From Guptibacillus hwajinpoensis (GTDB lineage: Bacteria; Bacillota; Bacilli; Bacillales; Guptibacillaceae): 64,000 bases of DNA. The notes below the pieces were generated by a model. The model made no database searches, was not told the DNA's origin, and saw nothing but the letters and a program-made list of their open reading frames with translations. The stretch covers positions 1 to 64,000 of the forward strand of contig NZ_JAIVAE010000009.1 of the NCBI RefSeq assembly GCF_020171785.1, in the 5' to 3' direction. Positions 16,600 to 25,931 of this stretch are shown in pieces. Numbering within the stretch: the stretch's first letter is position 1; every line of letters begins with the position of its first letter. Made by a program: the position numbers and the translations under genes.

Positions 16600-17142
16600 A
16601 TGATGAAAAAAGGAATTTTTGCACTTCTTGCTGTATTTTTAATCGCATTTCCTTTCGCGGGAACAGCAGTACATGCTGAAGCGGATGTTAGTGATGAAGT
16701 AAAGAAGGGCGTAGCTAGTTATCTTGGGGAAGAACACTATGACTATGACAAAGGTTCTCTTAAAGTTGTAGACGCAGAAAATCTTGAAGTGGACAGCTCA
16801 GCAGATAAGGAATTTAGCAAAGTCTCAATGATGCTAGTAGAGTTTACAACAGTTCGTGACAACATTTTCTTTGAAGATCATACACAGGTCCTTTTCTATG
16901 ATACAGAAGCCAATGCAATCATCCCAGATTCCAAAGTATTGGATATTGAAAAAGCGAAGGAATATAAAGATAGTCACGCAGATGTTACAGGTGAACACCT
17001 TCACATGAGCGTCATTCTTTTCCTAAGTGCGATTATGCTTGTTGGTCCAATCCTTCTTGCTTACTTATGGACTAAAAATAAGTATTCAACACTTCGTTTT
17101 AAATTGCAAAATAACGTTTACGACACGAATACTACTTTTTAA
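16600..17142 (+). CDS. Unknown membrane-anchored extracytoplasmic protein
   Basis: I do not recognise this 180-residue protein. It starts with a clear signal peptide (MMKKGIFALLAVFLIAFPFA, likely cleaved after AHA-type HAEA near residue 28). A mainly acidic extracytoplasmic domain of about 110 residues follows, and one transmembrane helix near residues 140-160 (SVILFLSAIMLVGPILLAYLW) leads into a short basic tail. Signal plus C-terminal helix gives a type I membrane topology. Two ATGs stand in tandem at 16600 and 16603 behind GAGGAGG. It sits alone between proC and the converging ytzB, with a terminator after it. Confidence 0.8.
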   Translation: MMKKGIFALLAVFLIAFPFAGTAVHAEADVSDEVKKGVASYLGEEHYDYDKGSLKVVDAENLEVDSSADKEFSKVSMMLVEFTTVRDNIFFEDHTQVLFYDTEANAIIPDSKVLDIEKAKEYKDSHADVTGEHLHMSVILFLSAIMLVGPILLAYLWTKNKYSTLRFKLQNNVYDTNTTF

Positions 17143-17162
17143 TTGACCCAAATAAGACAGCA

Positions 17163-17191
17163 AAATCCCCGTGCCTTGTGCACGGGGATTT
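17163..17191. terminator. Bidirectional terminator
   Basis: A 12-bp perfect stem (17163-17174 with 17180-17191) between the unknown secreted protein gene and converging ytzB. A-rich on the left and moderately T-rich on the right. Confidence 0.75.
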
Positions 17192-17220
17192 CTAGTATAA
17201 TGCTTGTAAATAGTGATTTT

Positions 17221-17535
17221 TTACTGAGCCTGTAATTCCACTAATGTACCTGTTTCTGCATCCACCATAAAATCAAGCTGCTGAAGATCACCTTCTTTTT
17301 CGCAGGTTAAGCCTCCTGCATAAACAGTATAAGGAAGATTGAATTTCTCTACTGAATCCGTTTTCATATGAATCCATGACCCTTTAACCGTATAGACGGG
17401 TTTTACAGCACCCTTAACTGCTTTTAACGCTTTTTCAGGTGAAATATACGTTTTTTTTGAAGCGATTGTAGACACTGTAATGGCTGCGGCTCCTGCACCA
17501 ATTAGTGCTCCAATTAACAAATCCTTTGTTCTCAT
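17221..17535 (-). CDS. ytzB: PepSY domain protein YtzB
   Basis: A 104-residue protein with a glycine/alanine-rich N-terminal helix (LLIGALIGAGAAAITVSTIA) that acts as signal or anchor, followed by one PepSY-type domain with the ISPEKALKAVKGAV helix and a C-terminal MVDAETGTLVEL strand pair. PepSY domains occur as inhibitors or partners of exported proteases; the specific role of YtzB is unknown. It is transcribed away from ytoP. Ribosome site AAGGGAG is about 11 nt from the ATG, a little far. Confidence 0.85.
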   Translation of the reverse strand: MRTKDLLIGALIGAGAAAITVSTIASKKTYISPEKALKAVKGAVKPVYTVKGSWIHMKTDSVEKFNLPYTVYAGGLTCEKEGDLQQLDFMVDAETGTLVELQAQ

Positions 17536-17682
17536 TGCTTACGAATCTCCCTTCTTCAAGTGGGCAATTTGTTTTCCATCTATAGTATATCTGAATTTCT
17601 CACTTGGACCAAATGTTTCTATCGAAAATCCACGACACTAGCAACAAGCAACCAGATTCGATACAATAGGAGGAGACGAACG

Positions 17683-17706
17683 ATGGAAGGGGATACATAT
17701 GAATAA
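17683..17706 (+). CDS. Possible 7-codon leader ORF overlapping ytoP start
   Basis: ATG 17683 has a better ribosome site (AGGAGGAG, 8 nt away) than ytoP itself. It reads seven codons to a TAA that lies 3 bp inside ytoP in another frame. Ribosomes ending here would reach the ytoP ATG directly, so coupling is plausible. It is too short to call with confidence. Confidence 0.3.
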   Translation: MEGDTYE

Positions 17707-18766
17707 AGAAACGTTGACGCTTTTTAAAACATTAACGGAACTACAAGGTGCACCCGGTTTTGAGCATGATGTTAGAAAATTCGTAAAAAGTGAAATTAAT
17801 AAGTACACAGATGAAATTATCCAAGATAATCTTGGAAGTGTTTTTGGGGTTAAACGAAACGATGGGCCACGTGTCATGGTCGCTGGTCATATGGATGAAG
17901 TTGGATTTATGGTAACATCCATTACTGAAAATGGCATGTTGCGTTTTCAAACCCTTGGAGGTTGGTGGAGTCAAGTTCTTCTTGCTCAGCGTGTCCAGGT
18001 CATGACAAAGAACGGCCCAATTCCTGGTGTGATTGGATCAATCCCACCGCATTTACTTGATGATGCGACTCGTAATAAGCCAATGGCAATTAAAAACATG
18101 CTTATCGATATTGGTGCTGACAACAAGGAAGATGCCGAACGTATTGGCGTTAAGCCAGGACAGCAAATCGTCCCGGTATGCCCTTTCACCCCCATGGCTA
18201 ATGAGAAGAAAATCATGGCAAAAGCTTGGGATAATCGTTACGGGGTAGGTTTAGCGATAGAACTATTGAAAGAACTTCAAAATGAAGAGGTACCGAATGA
18301 GTTGTATTCTGGGGCTACGGTTCAAGAAGAAGTGGGCTTAAGAGGTGCACAAACCGCAGCAAATATGATAAACCCGGATATTTTCTATGCACTGGATGCA
18401 AGTCCGGCGAATGATATGACTGGAGATAAGAATGAATTTGGTCAGCTTGGTAAAGGAGCACTTCTACGGATCTATGATCGCTCGATGGTGACCCACCAAG
18501 GTTTAAGAGATTTTATCTTGGATACGGCTGAAAGTAATGAAATTCCTTATCAGTATTTTATCTCTCAAGGAGGAACGGATGCCGGGCGTGTTCATCTGTC
18601 CAATAATGGGGTTCCTTCCGCAGTAGTAGGAATTTGCTCAAGATATATTCATACCTCTTCTTCAATGATTCACATCGATGATTATGCCGCTGCAAAAGAA
18701 TTAATTATAAAATTAGTGAAATCAACAGATCAGGCAACGGTAGATAGTATTAAAAGCAACGTGTAA
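17699..18766 (+). CDS. ytoP: M42 family metallo-aminopeptidase YtoP
   Basis: Cytosolic M42 (glutamyl aminopeptidase/tetrahedral aminopeptidase) enzyme of 355 residues. Metal and catalytic residues are visible: AGHMDEVG (His/Asp ligand), [17 protein letters not shown] (catalytic Glu pair), ALDAS and the final IHTSSSM loop. It probably trims peptides in the cytosol. GGAAGGGGAT precedes the ATG; a 7-codon frame with a stronger ribosome site overlaps the start. A weak terminator follows. Confidence 0.92.
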   Translation: MNKETLTLFKTLTELQGAPGFEHDVRKFVKSEINKYTDEIIQDNLGSVFGVKRNDGPRVMVAGHMDEVGFMVTSITENGMLRFQTLGGWWSQVLLAQRVQVMTKNGPIPGVIGSIPPHLLDDATRNKPMAIKNMLIDIGADNKEDAERIGVKPGQQIVPVCPFTPMANEKKIMAKAWDNRYGVGLAIELLKELQNEEVPNELYSGATVQEEVGLRGAQTAANMINPDIFYALDASPANDMTGDKNEFGQLGKGALLRIYDRSMVTHQGLRDFILDTAESNEIPYQYFISQGGTDAGRVHLSNNGVPSAVVGICSRYIHTSSSMIHIDDYAAAKELIIKLVKSTDQATVDSIKSNV

Positions 18767-18770
18767 GTAC

Positions 18771-18794
18771 AAGGGGCCGAAGAGGCTCCTTTTC
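18771..18794 (+). terminator. ytoP terminator
   Basis: An 8-bp stem (18771-18778 with 18784-18791, one G-T pair) ending in T4. Confidence 0.6.
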
Positions 18795-18833
18795 TTATGA
18801 GCACTTTTTATCAAGTAGATGGAGGGATGTTGT

Positions 18834-19337
18834 GTGAATCATTTAGTAGTTGGATCTACGAACCCGGTGAAAATAAACGCAGTGAGAAACCATTTTGTCG
18901 GTGAGGTCATAGGGGTGGATGTGGATTCTGGTGTTGCCGATCAACCATGGGGAGACGAAGAAACGCTTCTTGGAGCGAAACAACGGGCGAGAGCTGCATT
19001 GGCAATAAGTCAGAGCGAAATAGGGATCGGTCTTGAAGGTGGAGTTCAGATTATTGAAGAGAAATTATACGTTTGCAATTGGGGAGCTCTTGTTGATAAA
19101 AATGGCATAGAAGTAATTGCAGGTGGAGCAAGGTTTCCACTTCCTGATCATATTAAAAAAATGCTGGAGGAAGGAAATGAATTAGGTCCTGTTATTTCCG
19201 AGTATGCTAGTCGAGCGGACGTAAGCAAAAAAGAAGGCGCCATTGGGATTTTTACCAACGGCACCGTCTCAAGAACCGACATGTACGACCATCTTGTATC
19301 TCTACTTATCGGTCAATACCAATTTCAAATGCGTTAA
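18834..19337 (+). CDS. DUF84 inosine/xanthosine triphosphatase-like protein
   Basis: YjjX/DUF84-type NTPase of 167 residues that would hydrolyse non-canonical nucleotides such as ITP and XTP. The N-terminal GSTNPVKINAVRNHF segment and the central IGLEGGVQ strand with acidic residues are family hallmarks. The open frame begins at ATG 18819, but that ATG is part of the ribosome site; GGAGGG is well placed for GTG 18834. The last 4 bases overlap the converging ytoQ stop. No neighbour shares its pathway. Confidence 0.85.
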   Translation: MNHLVVGSTNPVKINAVRNHFVGEVIGVDVDSGVADQPWGDEETLLGAKQRARAALAISQSEIGIGLEGGVQIIEEKLYVCNWGALVDKNGIEVIAGGARFPLPDHIKKMLEEGNELGPVISEYASRADVSKKEGAIGIFTNGTVSRTDMYDHLVSLLIGQYQFQMR

Positions 19338-19780
19338 TTCGTTTCGAAAATATAAGATAATGCTTTTAAAGCCTGGTCTGTGTTTTCAACAGTAACTTGA
19401 GCTTTGTTTGAAAGTTCTTTTAGTGGGTGATGAAGGGATTCAGGGCGAATCAGAATAAGTGGTTTCTGAAGAGCGATCGCCGTAGCGGCATCCATCGCAC
19501 TGTTCCACTGTTTATAATTCTCACCAAAAAGTGCAATGACTACGTCTGATTTATGAAGTAAAACGTGAGTTCGCAGGTTGTTGATTTCAGAAGCAGCTTC
19601 ATCCTTTAGAATTTTATTAGGTTGTTCGCCTTTAATTTCTTCGCCAATGTTGTCTGAACGATCATGACTTTCCATAGGTCCAACAAATTGAATAGGCAAT
19701 TCCATTTTAATAGCGTTTTCTTTCAGTTCATTTCGCCAATCATCGTGAATTTGTCCAGCCAGATAAACCGTCAATTCCAT
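19334..19780 (-). CDS. ytoQ: YtoQ family protein
   Basis: A 148-residue cytosolic protein of the YtoQ family. It contains TVYLAGQIHDDWR at the N-terminus, and SDVVIALFGENYKQWNSAMD resembles nucleoside 2-deoxyribosyltransferase folds. Enzyme activity is not established; a nucleotide-related function would fit the converging DUF84 NTPase but is inference. Strong ribosome site AAAGGAGG. It converges on the DUF84 gene with a 4-bp overlap and is divergent from the EIIC-like permease. Confidence 0.85.
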   Translation of the reverse strand: MELTVYLAGQIHDDWRNELKENAIKMELPIQFVGPMESHDRSDNIGEEIKGEQPNKILKDEAASEINNLRTHVLLHKSDVVIALFGENYKQWNSAMDAATAIALQKPLILIRPESLHHPLKELSNKAQVTVENTDQALKALSYIFETN

Positions 19781-19949
19781 CAGTAGTGCCTCCTTTAAAA
19801 TGTTTACGCCATTATTGTAGCATGGTTTTTTCAGTTATTCCCAGTAAATAGATTAGGGGGAAAAGTTTGACCGTTTAACCTATTCATGAAGTTGGTGGAA
19901 GAAATATGTGTATACTAAGACAAGATAATCCATTTGAAAGGAGAAACAG

Positions 19950-20963
19950 ATGAAAGATTTTTTACATCAGAAAAACATTACGCTTTCTCCGCGTGTGTAT
20001 TTTATAACCGCGCTTAGCTATATGGCGCTTGGCCTCTTTTCATCGTTAATTATTGGCTTAATTCTTAAAACAATTGGTGAGCAAGTTTCTACGCTTTCTT
20101 TTTTAATCCCAATGGGAGAACTCGCAATGAGCTTAATGGGGCCAGCCATTGGGGTCGCGGTTGCCTATGGTTTAGGAGCACCTCCACTCGTATTGTTTGC
20201 AGCTATACTTGCAGGTGCAGCTGGAGCCGGACTTGGTGGTCCTGCTGGTAGTTACGTTGCCGCCATTGTGGCTTCTGAAGCAGGAAAGCTTGTTTCGAAG
20301 TCAACTAAGTTAGACATTATTGTGACGCCGTTAATAACAATTTTTGCTGGTTACGGAACGGCGGCTCTCATTGGACCGGGGATTCAGTCAGTCCTTACTA
20401 ATTTCGGGTCTCTGATCATGTGGGCAACGGAGCAACGACCGATTATTATGGGGATTATTGTTGCAGTGCTTATGGGACTTGCTCTTACTGCGCCTATTTC
20501 AAGTGCTGCAATTGCCATCATGCTTGGATTAGAGGGCATTGCAGCTGGGGCAGCGACGATCGGCTGTGCCGCTCAGATGATCGGCTTTGCTGTAAGTAGC
20601 TATCGCGAAAACGGGGTAGGAGGGTTAATTGCCCAGGGAATTGGTACTTCGATGCTTCAGGTTGCAAATATTGTGCGTAATCCGTGGATTTTGCTTCCAC
20701 CAACGGTAGCTGGTGCCATCCTTGCTCCAATTGGAAGTGGTTGGCTTTCTTTGTTAAATAATTCTTCCGGTGCTGGAATGGGAACAAGTGGCTTCGTTGG
20801 ACAAATTATGACGTTTAACGTGATGGGGACTGGTGGCGACATTTGGCTAGCGATTGTTATGTTGCATTTTATTGGACCAGCCATAATAAGTCTGTTAATA
20901 TCCGAAGTAATGAGGAAAAAAGGACTTATTCGTCCTGGAGATATGAAGATACAAACAGATTGA
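19950..20963 (+). CDS. Stand-alone PTS EIIC-like membrane protein
   Basis: A 337-residue hydrophobic protein with about nine transmembrane helices, rich in Gly/Ala. It matches the EIIC type found without EIIA or EIIB domains (PTS_EIIC_2 class). No phosphorylatable Cys or His domain, no PTS partner gene and no sugar kinase is nearby, so PTS transport is doubtful; it may be a phosphorylation-independent transporter. Repeated segments such as [18 protein letters not shown] and [18 protein letters not shown] suggest an internal duplication. ytpP begins 17 bp after its stop and is probably cotranscribed. Confidence 0.78.
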   Translation: MKDFLHQKNITLSPRVYFITALSYMALGLFSSLIIGLILKTIGEQVSTLSFLIPMGELAMSLMGPAIGVAVAYGLGAPPLVLFAAILAGAAGAGLGGPAGSYVAAIVASEAGKLVSKSTKLDIIVTPLITIFAGYGTAALIGPGIQSVLTNFGSLIMWATEQRPIIMGIIVAVLMGLALTAPISSAAIAIMLGLEGIAAGAATIGCAAQMIGFAVSSYRENGVGGLIAQGIGTSMLQVANIVRNPWILLPPTVAGAILAPIGSGWLSLLNNSSGAGMGTSGFVGQIMTFNVMGTGGDIWLAIVMLHFIGPAIISLLISEVMRKKGLIRPGDMKIQTD

Positions 20964-20979
20964 AACAAGGAGGTTCATC

Positions 20980-21294
20980 ATGAAGAAATTTGAAAAACAT
21001 GAAGAATATTTAGAAGCAATTAAAGAAGGGAAATCGGTACTTCTTTTTTCTGCAGATTGGTGCCCGGATTGCCGAGTGATTGAACCATTTCTACCAGAGC
21101 TAGAAAAAGAATATAGCGAGATGGATTTTTATTACGTTGATCGTGACGATCATATTGAGCTATGTCAGGAAATGGACATCTTTGGTATTCCGAGCTTTGT
21201 TGCATTTAAAGATGGAGAAGAAACTGGACGCTTTGTAAGTAAGATGCGAAAAAGTAAAGAAGAAATAGAAGAATTTCTTACAAGTGTGAAATAA
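20980..21294 (+). CDS. ytpP: Thioredoxin-like protein YtpP
   Basis: A 104-residue thioredoxin fold protein with active site WCPDC (C28, C31) and the cis-proline loop GIPSF. Cytosolic disulfide reductase, substrates unknown. The ribosome site AAGGAGG is strong. It is the second gene after the EIIC-like permease, and a terminator separates it from ytpQ. Confidence 0.92.
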   Translation: MKKFEKHEEYLEAIKEGKSVLLFSADWCPDCRVIEPFLPELEKEYSEMDFYYVDRDDHIELCQEMDIFGIPSFVAFKDGEETGRFVSKMRKSKEEIEEFLTSVK

Positions 21295-21308
21295 CGAACG
21301 ATCCATGG

Positions 21309-21341
21309 AACAAAGCTATGCGTCGCATAGCTTTGTTTTTT
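21309..21341 (+). terminator. ytpP terminator
   Basis: A 12- to 13-bp stem (AACAAAGCTATG with its complement) and T6. Confidence 0.88.
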
Positions 21342-21397
21342 AATTCGTTCGTTTCATGGTATGATAAGGTGACATCTTCGTATAGGGTGGTGAAAAT

Positions 21398-22195
21398 ATG
21401 GAACCAAAAGATCTGAAAAAATTGCTCGAAAAACGGCTTCAGCAAGAAGATCGCGAGCTTACATACAATCAAAAAGAAGAAAAACTAAGAGTAGAAGACC
21501 GTTCCACAGGAAAAGGAATGAGTCTTGGACTTAAAGGACTCGCTGCTAAGTATGAAGAACGTGGTGAGAAGGCCCTTGAAGAAGTGGTCCATCACGTTGA
21601 GGAGACGCTCAAGGTAATGAAAGAAAAGCACGAATTAACAGGTAAGGAAAATCAAATTTTTCCAGTTATTCGCTCTGGTTCATTTGCATCTGAGACAGAA
21701 AGCGGGGTTCCGTTTGTATTTGAAGAGCATACTGCTGAAACGCGGATTTATTATGCGCTTGATCTCGGGAACTCCTATCGACTCATTGATCAAGAATGGC
21801 TAGAGAAAGAAGGTTGGACAAAGGAAGCGTTGCACGAGGTTTCGTTGTTTAATTTAAGAGGGTTATCGACCGAAGTGAAATCAGATACAGTCGCCGGTAA
21901 TACGTTCTACTTCTTGAATACGAACGATGGCTACGATGCAAGTCGGATCTTAAATGATACTTTACTCGAACGAATGGCTAAAAAAGCGAAGGGTGAATTG
22001 GCCGTAGCCGTTCCTCATCAAGATGTTTTAGTATTCGCCGATATTGAGAATGAACGTGGATACGATGCTCTTGCTCAGTTAACCATGCACTTCTTTTCAA
22101 GTGGACTAGTTCCCGTAACCGGTCTACCGTTCATGTATGAAGATGGAAAGTTAGAACCAATCTTTATTATGGCTAAAAACAAACCTAAAAAATAA
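21398..22195 (+). CDS. ytpQ: DUF1444 family protein YtpQ
   Basis: A 265-residue cytosolic protein of the DUF1444 family, named from family pattern and position between ytpP and ytpR. It is rich in Glu and Lys at the N-terminus (coiled-coil-like, first 80 residues) and has a more globular C-terminal half. There is no recognised catalytic motif. GGTGG serves as ribosome site. It stands 27 bp before the ytpR start and is probably in one transcript with it. Confidence 0.82.
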   Translation: MEPKDLKKLLEKRLQQEDRELTYNQKEEKLRVEDRSTGKGMSLGLKGLAAKYEERGEKALEEVVHHVEETLKVMKEKHELTGKENQIFPVIRSGSFASETESGVPFVFEEHTAETRIYYALDLGNSYRLIDQEWLEKEGWTKEALHEVSLFNLRGLSTEVKSDTVAGNTFYFLNTNDGYDASRILNDTLLERMAKKAKGELAVAVPHQDVLVFADIENERGYDALAQLTMHFFSSGLVPVTGLPFMYEDGKLEPIFIMAKNKPKK

Positions 22196-22222
22196 TCACT
22201 GTTGAAAAAGGAGTACAGTATA

Positions 22223-22831
22223 ATGAATATGTTTTACAATAAAGAAGGCGTTGGAGATACTTTAATTGTTACTTTAGGCAGTACAGAAAGAGAAGATAAG
22301 GCTGTTGAGCGTAACGACAATGTTGCCCGAATCTATAGTAAAGAAACAAACCAAACAATTGGCTATAATGTTTTTCATTTTTCTTCCATTCATGAGCTAT
22401 CAAGCAATGGTGTTGTAGACGAAAATGAAGAGCTTGTAACAGCAGTCAATCATGCCATTAAAGAGAGTAGTTTTCAAGATGAACTCGTCTATGATCCTTC
22501 TCCTAAATTTGTCGTTGGTTATGTAGAAGAAATGGAAAAACATCCAAATGCCGATAAATTGAATGTTTGTCAGGTGAATGTTGGAGAAGAGAGACTTCAA
22601 ATTGTTTGTGGTGCTCCAAATGTTGACCAGGGCCAAAAGGTCGTTGTAGCGAAAGTTGGCGCTGTGATGCCATCAGGTATGATTATTAAAGATGCGAGTT
22701 TACGTGGAATTGAATCAACTGGTATGATTTGTTCTGCTAAAGAGCTTGATTTACCAGATGCTCCGAAAGAAAAAGGGATTCTTATCCTTCCGGATGATTA
22801 TGAAGTTGGTTCTGAATTCAAAGCCTACTAG
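22223..22831 (+). CDS. ytpR: tRNA-binding-domain protein YtpR
   Basis: About 202 residues. An N-terminal DUF4479-type domain is followed by an OB-fold tRNA-binding domain like that of PheT (segment VGYVEEMEKHPNADKLNVC, then IVCGAPNV and GVMPSGMIIKD-type loops). It resembles a free-standing PheT N-terminal domain, and the specific function is unknown. The frame opens at TTG 22202, but AAAAAGGAG lies after that codon and fits ATG 22223, which gives the usual family length. A 24-bp palindromic terminator follows. Confidence 0.88.
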   Translation: MNMFYNKEGVGDTLIVTLGSTEREDKAVERNDNVARIYSKETNQTIGYNVFHFSSIHELSSNGVVDENEELVTAVNHAIKESSFQDELVYDPSPKFVVGYVEEMEKHPNADKLNVCQVNVGEERLQIVCGAPNVDQGQKVVVAKVGAVMPSGMIIKDASLRGIESTGMICSAKELDLPDAPKEKGILILPDDYEVGSEFKAY

Positions 22832-22853
22832 AAAATTTTCTAGTAGGTTTTTT
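22824..22853 (+). terminator. ytpR terminator
   Basis: A fully self-complementary 24-bp sequence (22824-22847) overlapping the stop codon, followed by T6. Confidence 0.88.
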
Positions 22854-23026
22854 CTTTCGTATAAATCGGGTATAGGGTATATTGAACTTATTTTTACTGT
22901 TTTAGACGAAGAACTACTTTTTTTTACGAAAGATTTTAGAAACAGCCTTACAATGATAGGGGATTTTCCGATAAAATAGAAGAATAGCGCGATCTAAAAG
23001 GGCTTAATTAGAAAAGGTGATTGTAA

Positions 23027-25786
23027 TTGGATAATAATTGGTTTAAGAAAGTATGGAGTAAGCTATTTGATATTGAAGAGGAAGAGGAGACTGGACAGAG
23101 AGATAATGAGGCAAAAGAAACGAAATCTTTAAAAGAACGTACGGATCGAAAACATTCCATCGGGCGGATGGAGAGTGCGAATCGAAAAAATGAAGCTAGA
23201 ATTGTTCATCAATATCCCAGAGAGGGAAATTTCCGTTTTCCATTAATTCCTGATCAGTCAAATAACCAAACAAAAAAAGAAAATAGAAAAGAGTCAAATT
23301 ATCCGAAAAAAGAGCAGGGGACCTCAAATAGGACTAGGCCAGAAAAAAAGAATGAGAAGTTAGCCCCGTCCAAAAAAGAAGGTAATGCAAGGAAAGTAAT
23401 GAGAGATGGGGTATCGGATAAATCGGAGCCAGTAGCTAATAAGAAATTTTCTGGAGTCAATTTTAAACCATCCGAAATCCCTTCGCCCATTTATGGGTTT
23501 AGTAAACGTCCCGTTGCTGAAAAAATGGAGGATGCAGCCAAGAAGTCGAATCCTAATCCGCGATATACGTCTCTTGACAAAAGTGATGTAATCGACAAAC
23601 TTATCCAAGAACCAGTGCCTTTTTCTTTAACTGAAGAGGAGAGTACGGTCTCTCGCTTAGAAAACGTGCACAGTGATCAAGAATCTCCTCAAATGAACGA
23701 AGAAGCGTTAACATCTGTAGAAAAAATGCCTGTTGATCAGCAGGAGACGGTTATGCGAGAAGAAGACAAGAAGACAGGTTTTGGAGTGCAAAGTGATATA
23801 TCCCACGATCATAAGATGGAAGAGGAGAACCTATTTCTCGATGAGTCTCTAATGAGTGACGTCCAAGAAAGTTCCCGCATTTACAATGACGCTATAGAGG
23901 GAAACGAAACAGTAAATGAACAAGATGAAGTAATTGAAGCTGAGATTAATGAAGAGATCAATGAAGTAATCAACGAAGAACCTATCATAAGTGGATCTGA
24001 AAATGAAGTCTTAGAAGCGGATGACTCTATTAGTTTCAACCAATCGGGTACGCATGAACATGCTCAGGGAAATGATGAAGAATTGGCAAGCCTGAAGGAG
24101 CCAGCCTTCGAGGAAGAACGAGTACCTGAGCACAATGTTTCGGAACAGCAGCAAGAGTTGACGCAGAGTAAAGATAGTATGTTAGAGCAAGAAGTGGAAC
24201 AAGAACAAGAAACGCCGGAACCAATCATGTCTGTTCAAGATCAATCTCATAAACAAGGTCGAAAAGAGGAAAGTCGTCCTAAACCTCAGGTGCCTTATAA
24301 TGTGATGATGTTAGCGAACGATCGTCGTCATGTAACGAAAAAGCCCGTAACTGGTGCTGATTATAAACTTCCTCCGATATCGCTTCTAGATATTCCTCCA
24401 CGAAATGAAGGTAGTGATGATCAGTGGCTTGAAGAACAGCGGGAGTTATTAGAATCAACTCTTGCCAATTTTAACGTTCAGGCAAAAGTTGTTGGAGCGA
24501 CGATGGGCCCAACGGTTACTCGTTTTGAAGTTCAGCCAAGTCCTGGTGTTAAGGTGAACAAAATTACGAATTTAAGCGATGATATTAAACTTAGTCTAGC
24601 TGCACGAGACATCCGGATGGAGGCACCTATTCCTGGGAAAAATGCCATTGGAATTGAAGTTCCAAATCCTACGAGTAAGCCGGTCTTTATTCGTGAAATT
24701 GTACGAAGCGGAGCTTTTCAAACGGAAGGTTCTTTATTAAATGCTGCACTTGGTTTTGATATAGCTGGGGAAGCAAAAATAACAGACATACAGAAAATGC
24801 CACATGGTCTTATTGCTGGCGCTACGGGATCAGGTAAAAGTGTATGTATCAACTCTATATTAGTTAGCTTGTTACTTAAAGCAAATCCTAACGATGTGAA
24901 AATGATGCTAATTGATCCAAAAATGGTTGAGCTTGCACCATATAACGGTCTTCCACACCTGGTTACTCCAGTAATTAATGACGTAAAAGAAGCGACTACT
25001 GCACTGAAGTGGGCAGTCGATGAAATGGAAGAGCGATATGAAAAATTTGCAGCTGCAGGTGTACGTGATATAAAGCGCTACAACGAGCGAGCGATTAACC
25101 ACGGTGAGCCTCAGCATAAACTACCTTACATTGTTATCGTGATCGATGAACTAGCTGATTTAATGATGGTATCTCCCCAAGATGTAGAAGATGCTATTTG
25201 TCGCATTGCTCAAAAAGCAAGAGCGTGTGGGATTCATCTGTTAGTTGCAACCCAAAGGCCATCAGTTGATGTTATTACAGGGTTAATAAAAGCAAACATT
25301 CCAACTCGAATTGCTTTCTCAGTATCATCTCAGATTGATTCAAGAACTATCCTAGATACGAGTGGGGCGGAGAAGCTACTTGGAAAAGGCGACATGCTTT
25401 GTCTAGAGAATGGCTCATCAAAACCTGTCCGTTTGCAAGGAAACTTTGTATCAGATGAAGAAATTGAGCGAGTGACTTCATTTGTACGTAAACAAAGGAA
25501 GCCTAACTACTTAATTAAGAAAGAAGATTTAATGAAAAAGCAGCAGTATGATGATCTAGAGGATGATTTGTTTGAGGAGGCATGTATGTGGGCACTTGAA
25601 CAAGGTCAAGCTTCATCTTCTGCTCTGCAGCGTCGTTTTAGAATTGGATTCAACCGCGCAGCAAGACTCATTGAGATGATGGAAGAGCGCGGGTTGGTTT
25701 CTGAAGCAATGGGAAGTAAGCCACGAAGTATTTTAATGAGTAAAGCTGATTTTGAAGAAGCATTCTCAAAAGATATGCACGTCTAG
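23027..25786 (+). CDS. sftA: DNA translocase SftA (FtsK/SpoIIIE family)
   Basis: Septum-associated DNA translocase that clears chromosome ends from the division plane. The C-terminal half holds the hexameric motor: Walker A GATGSGKS (598-605), Walker B IVIVIDELADLMM, and a C-terminal gamma winged helix (last ~70 residues, SALQRRFRIGFNRAARL) that reads KOPS/SRS polarity sequences. Unlike SpoIIIE there is no transmembrane segment; the N-terminal ~420 residues are basic and then very acidic low-complexity linker. Total 919 residues, close to B. subtilis SftA. The start is TTG 23027 with AAAAGGTGAT. A terminator overlaps the stop. Confidence 0.93.
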   Translation: MDNNWFKKVWSKLFDIEEEEETGQRDNEAKETKSLKERTDRKHSIGRMESANRKNEARIVHQYPREGNFRFPLIPDQSNNQTKKENRKESNYPKKEQGTSNRTRPEKKNEKLAPSKKEGNARKVMRDGVSDKSEPVANKKFSGVNFKPSEIPSPIYGFSKRPVAEKMEDAAKKSNPNPRYTSLDKSDVIDKLIQEPVPFSLTEEESTVSRLENVHSDQESPQMNEEALTSVEKMPVDQQETVMREEDKKTGFGVQSDISHDHKMEEENLFLDESLMSDVQESSRIYNDAIEGNETVNEQDEVIEAEINEEINEVINEEPIISGSENEVLEADDSISFNQSGTHEHAQGNDEELASLKEPAFEEERVPEHNVSEQQQELTQSKDSMLEQEVEQEQETPEPIMSVQDQSHKQGRKEESRPKPQVPYNVMMLANDRRHVTKKPVTGADYKLPPISLLDIPPRNEGSDDQWLEEQRELLESTLANFNVQAKVVGATMGPTVTRFEVQPSPGVKVNKITNLSDDIKLSLAARDIRMEAPIPGKNAIGIEVPNPTSKPVFIREIVRSGAFQTEGSLLNAALGFDIAGEAKITDIQKMPHGLIAGATGSGKSVCINSILVSLLLKANPNDVKMMLIDPKMVELAPYNGLPHLVTPVINDVKEATTALKWAVDEMEERYEKFAAAGVRDIKRYNERAINHGEPQHKLPYIVIVIDELADLMMVSPQDVEDAICRIAQKARACGIHLLVATQRPSVDVITGLIKANIPTRIAFSVSSQIDSRTILDTSGAEKLLGKGDMLCLENGSSKPVRLQGNFVSDEEIERVTSFVRKQRKPNYLIKKEDLMKKQQYDDLEDDLFEEACMWALEQGQASSSALQRRFRIGFNRAARLIEMMEERGLVSEAMGSKPRSILMSKADFEEAFSKDMHV

Positions 25787-25800
25787 TGCATATCTTTTTT
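25771..25800 (+). terminator. sftA terminator
   Basis: A 10-bp stem (25771-25780 with 25786-25795) that includes the last codons and stop of sftA, followed by T6. Confidence 0.85.
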
Positions 25801-25802
25801 AC

Positions 25803-25831
25803 TTGTTTTATGTAGCCTGGTTCTATATGAT
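25803..25831 (+). promoter_or_regulatory. Sigma-A-like promoter of the NAPRTase gene
   Basis: TTGTTT, 17-bp spacer, TATGAT, directly after the sftA terminator and 101 bp before the next start. Confidence 0.45.
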
Positions 25832-25931
25832 AAATAGTGTTAAGCTAATGTTAAATTATAGTCAGATAAGTGAATGGTTGAACATAGAGAGCTCACATTC
25901 GAATGACGAAACTACTTGAAGGAGCCCCATT

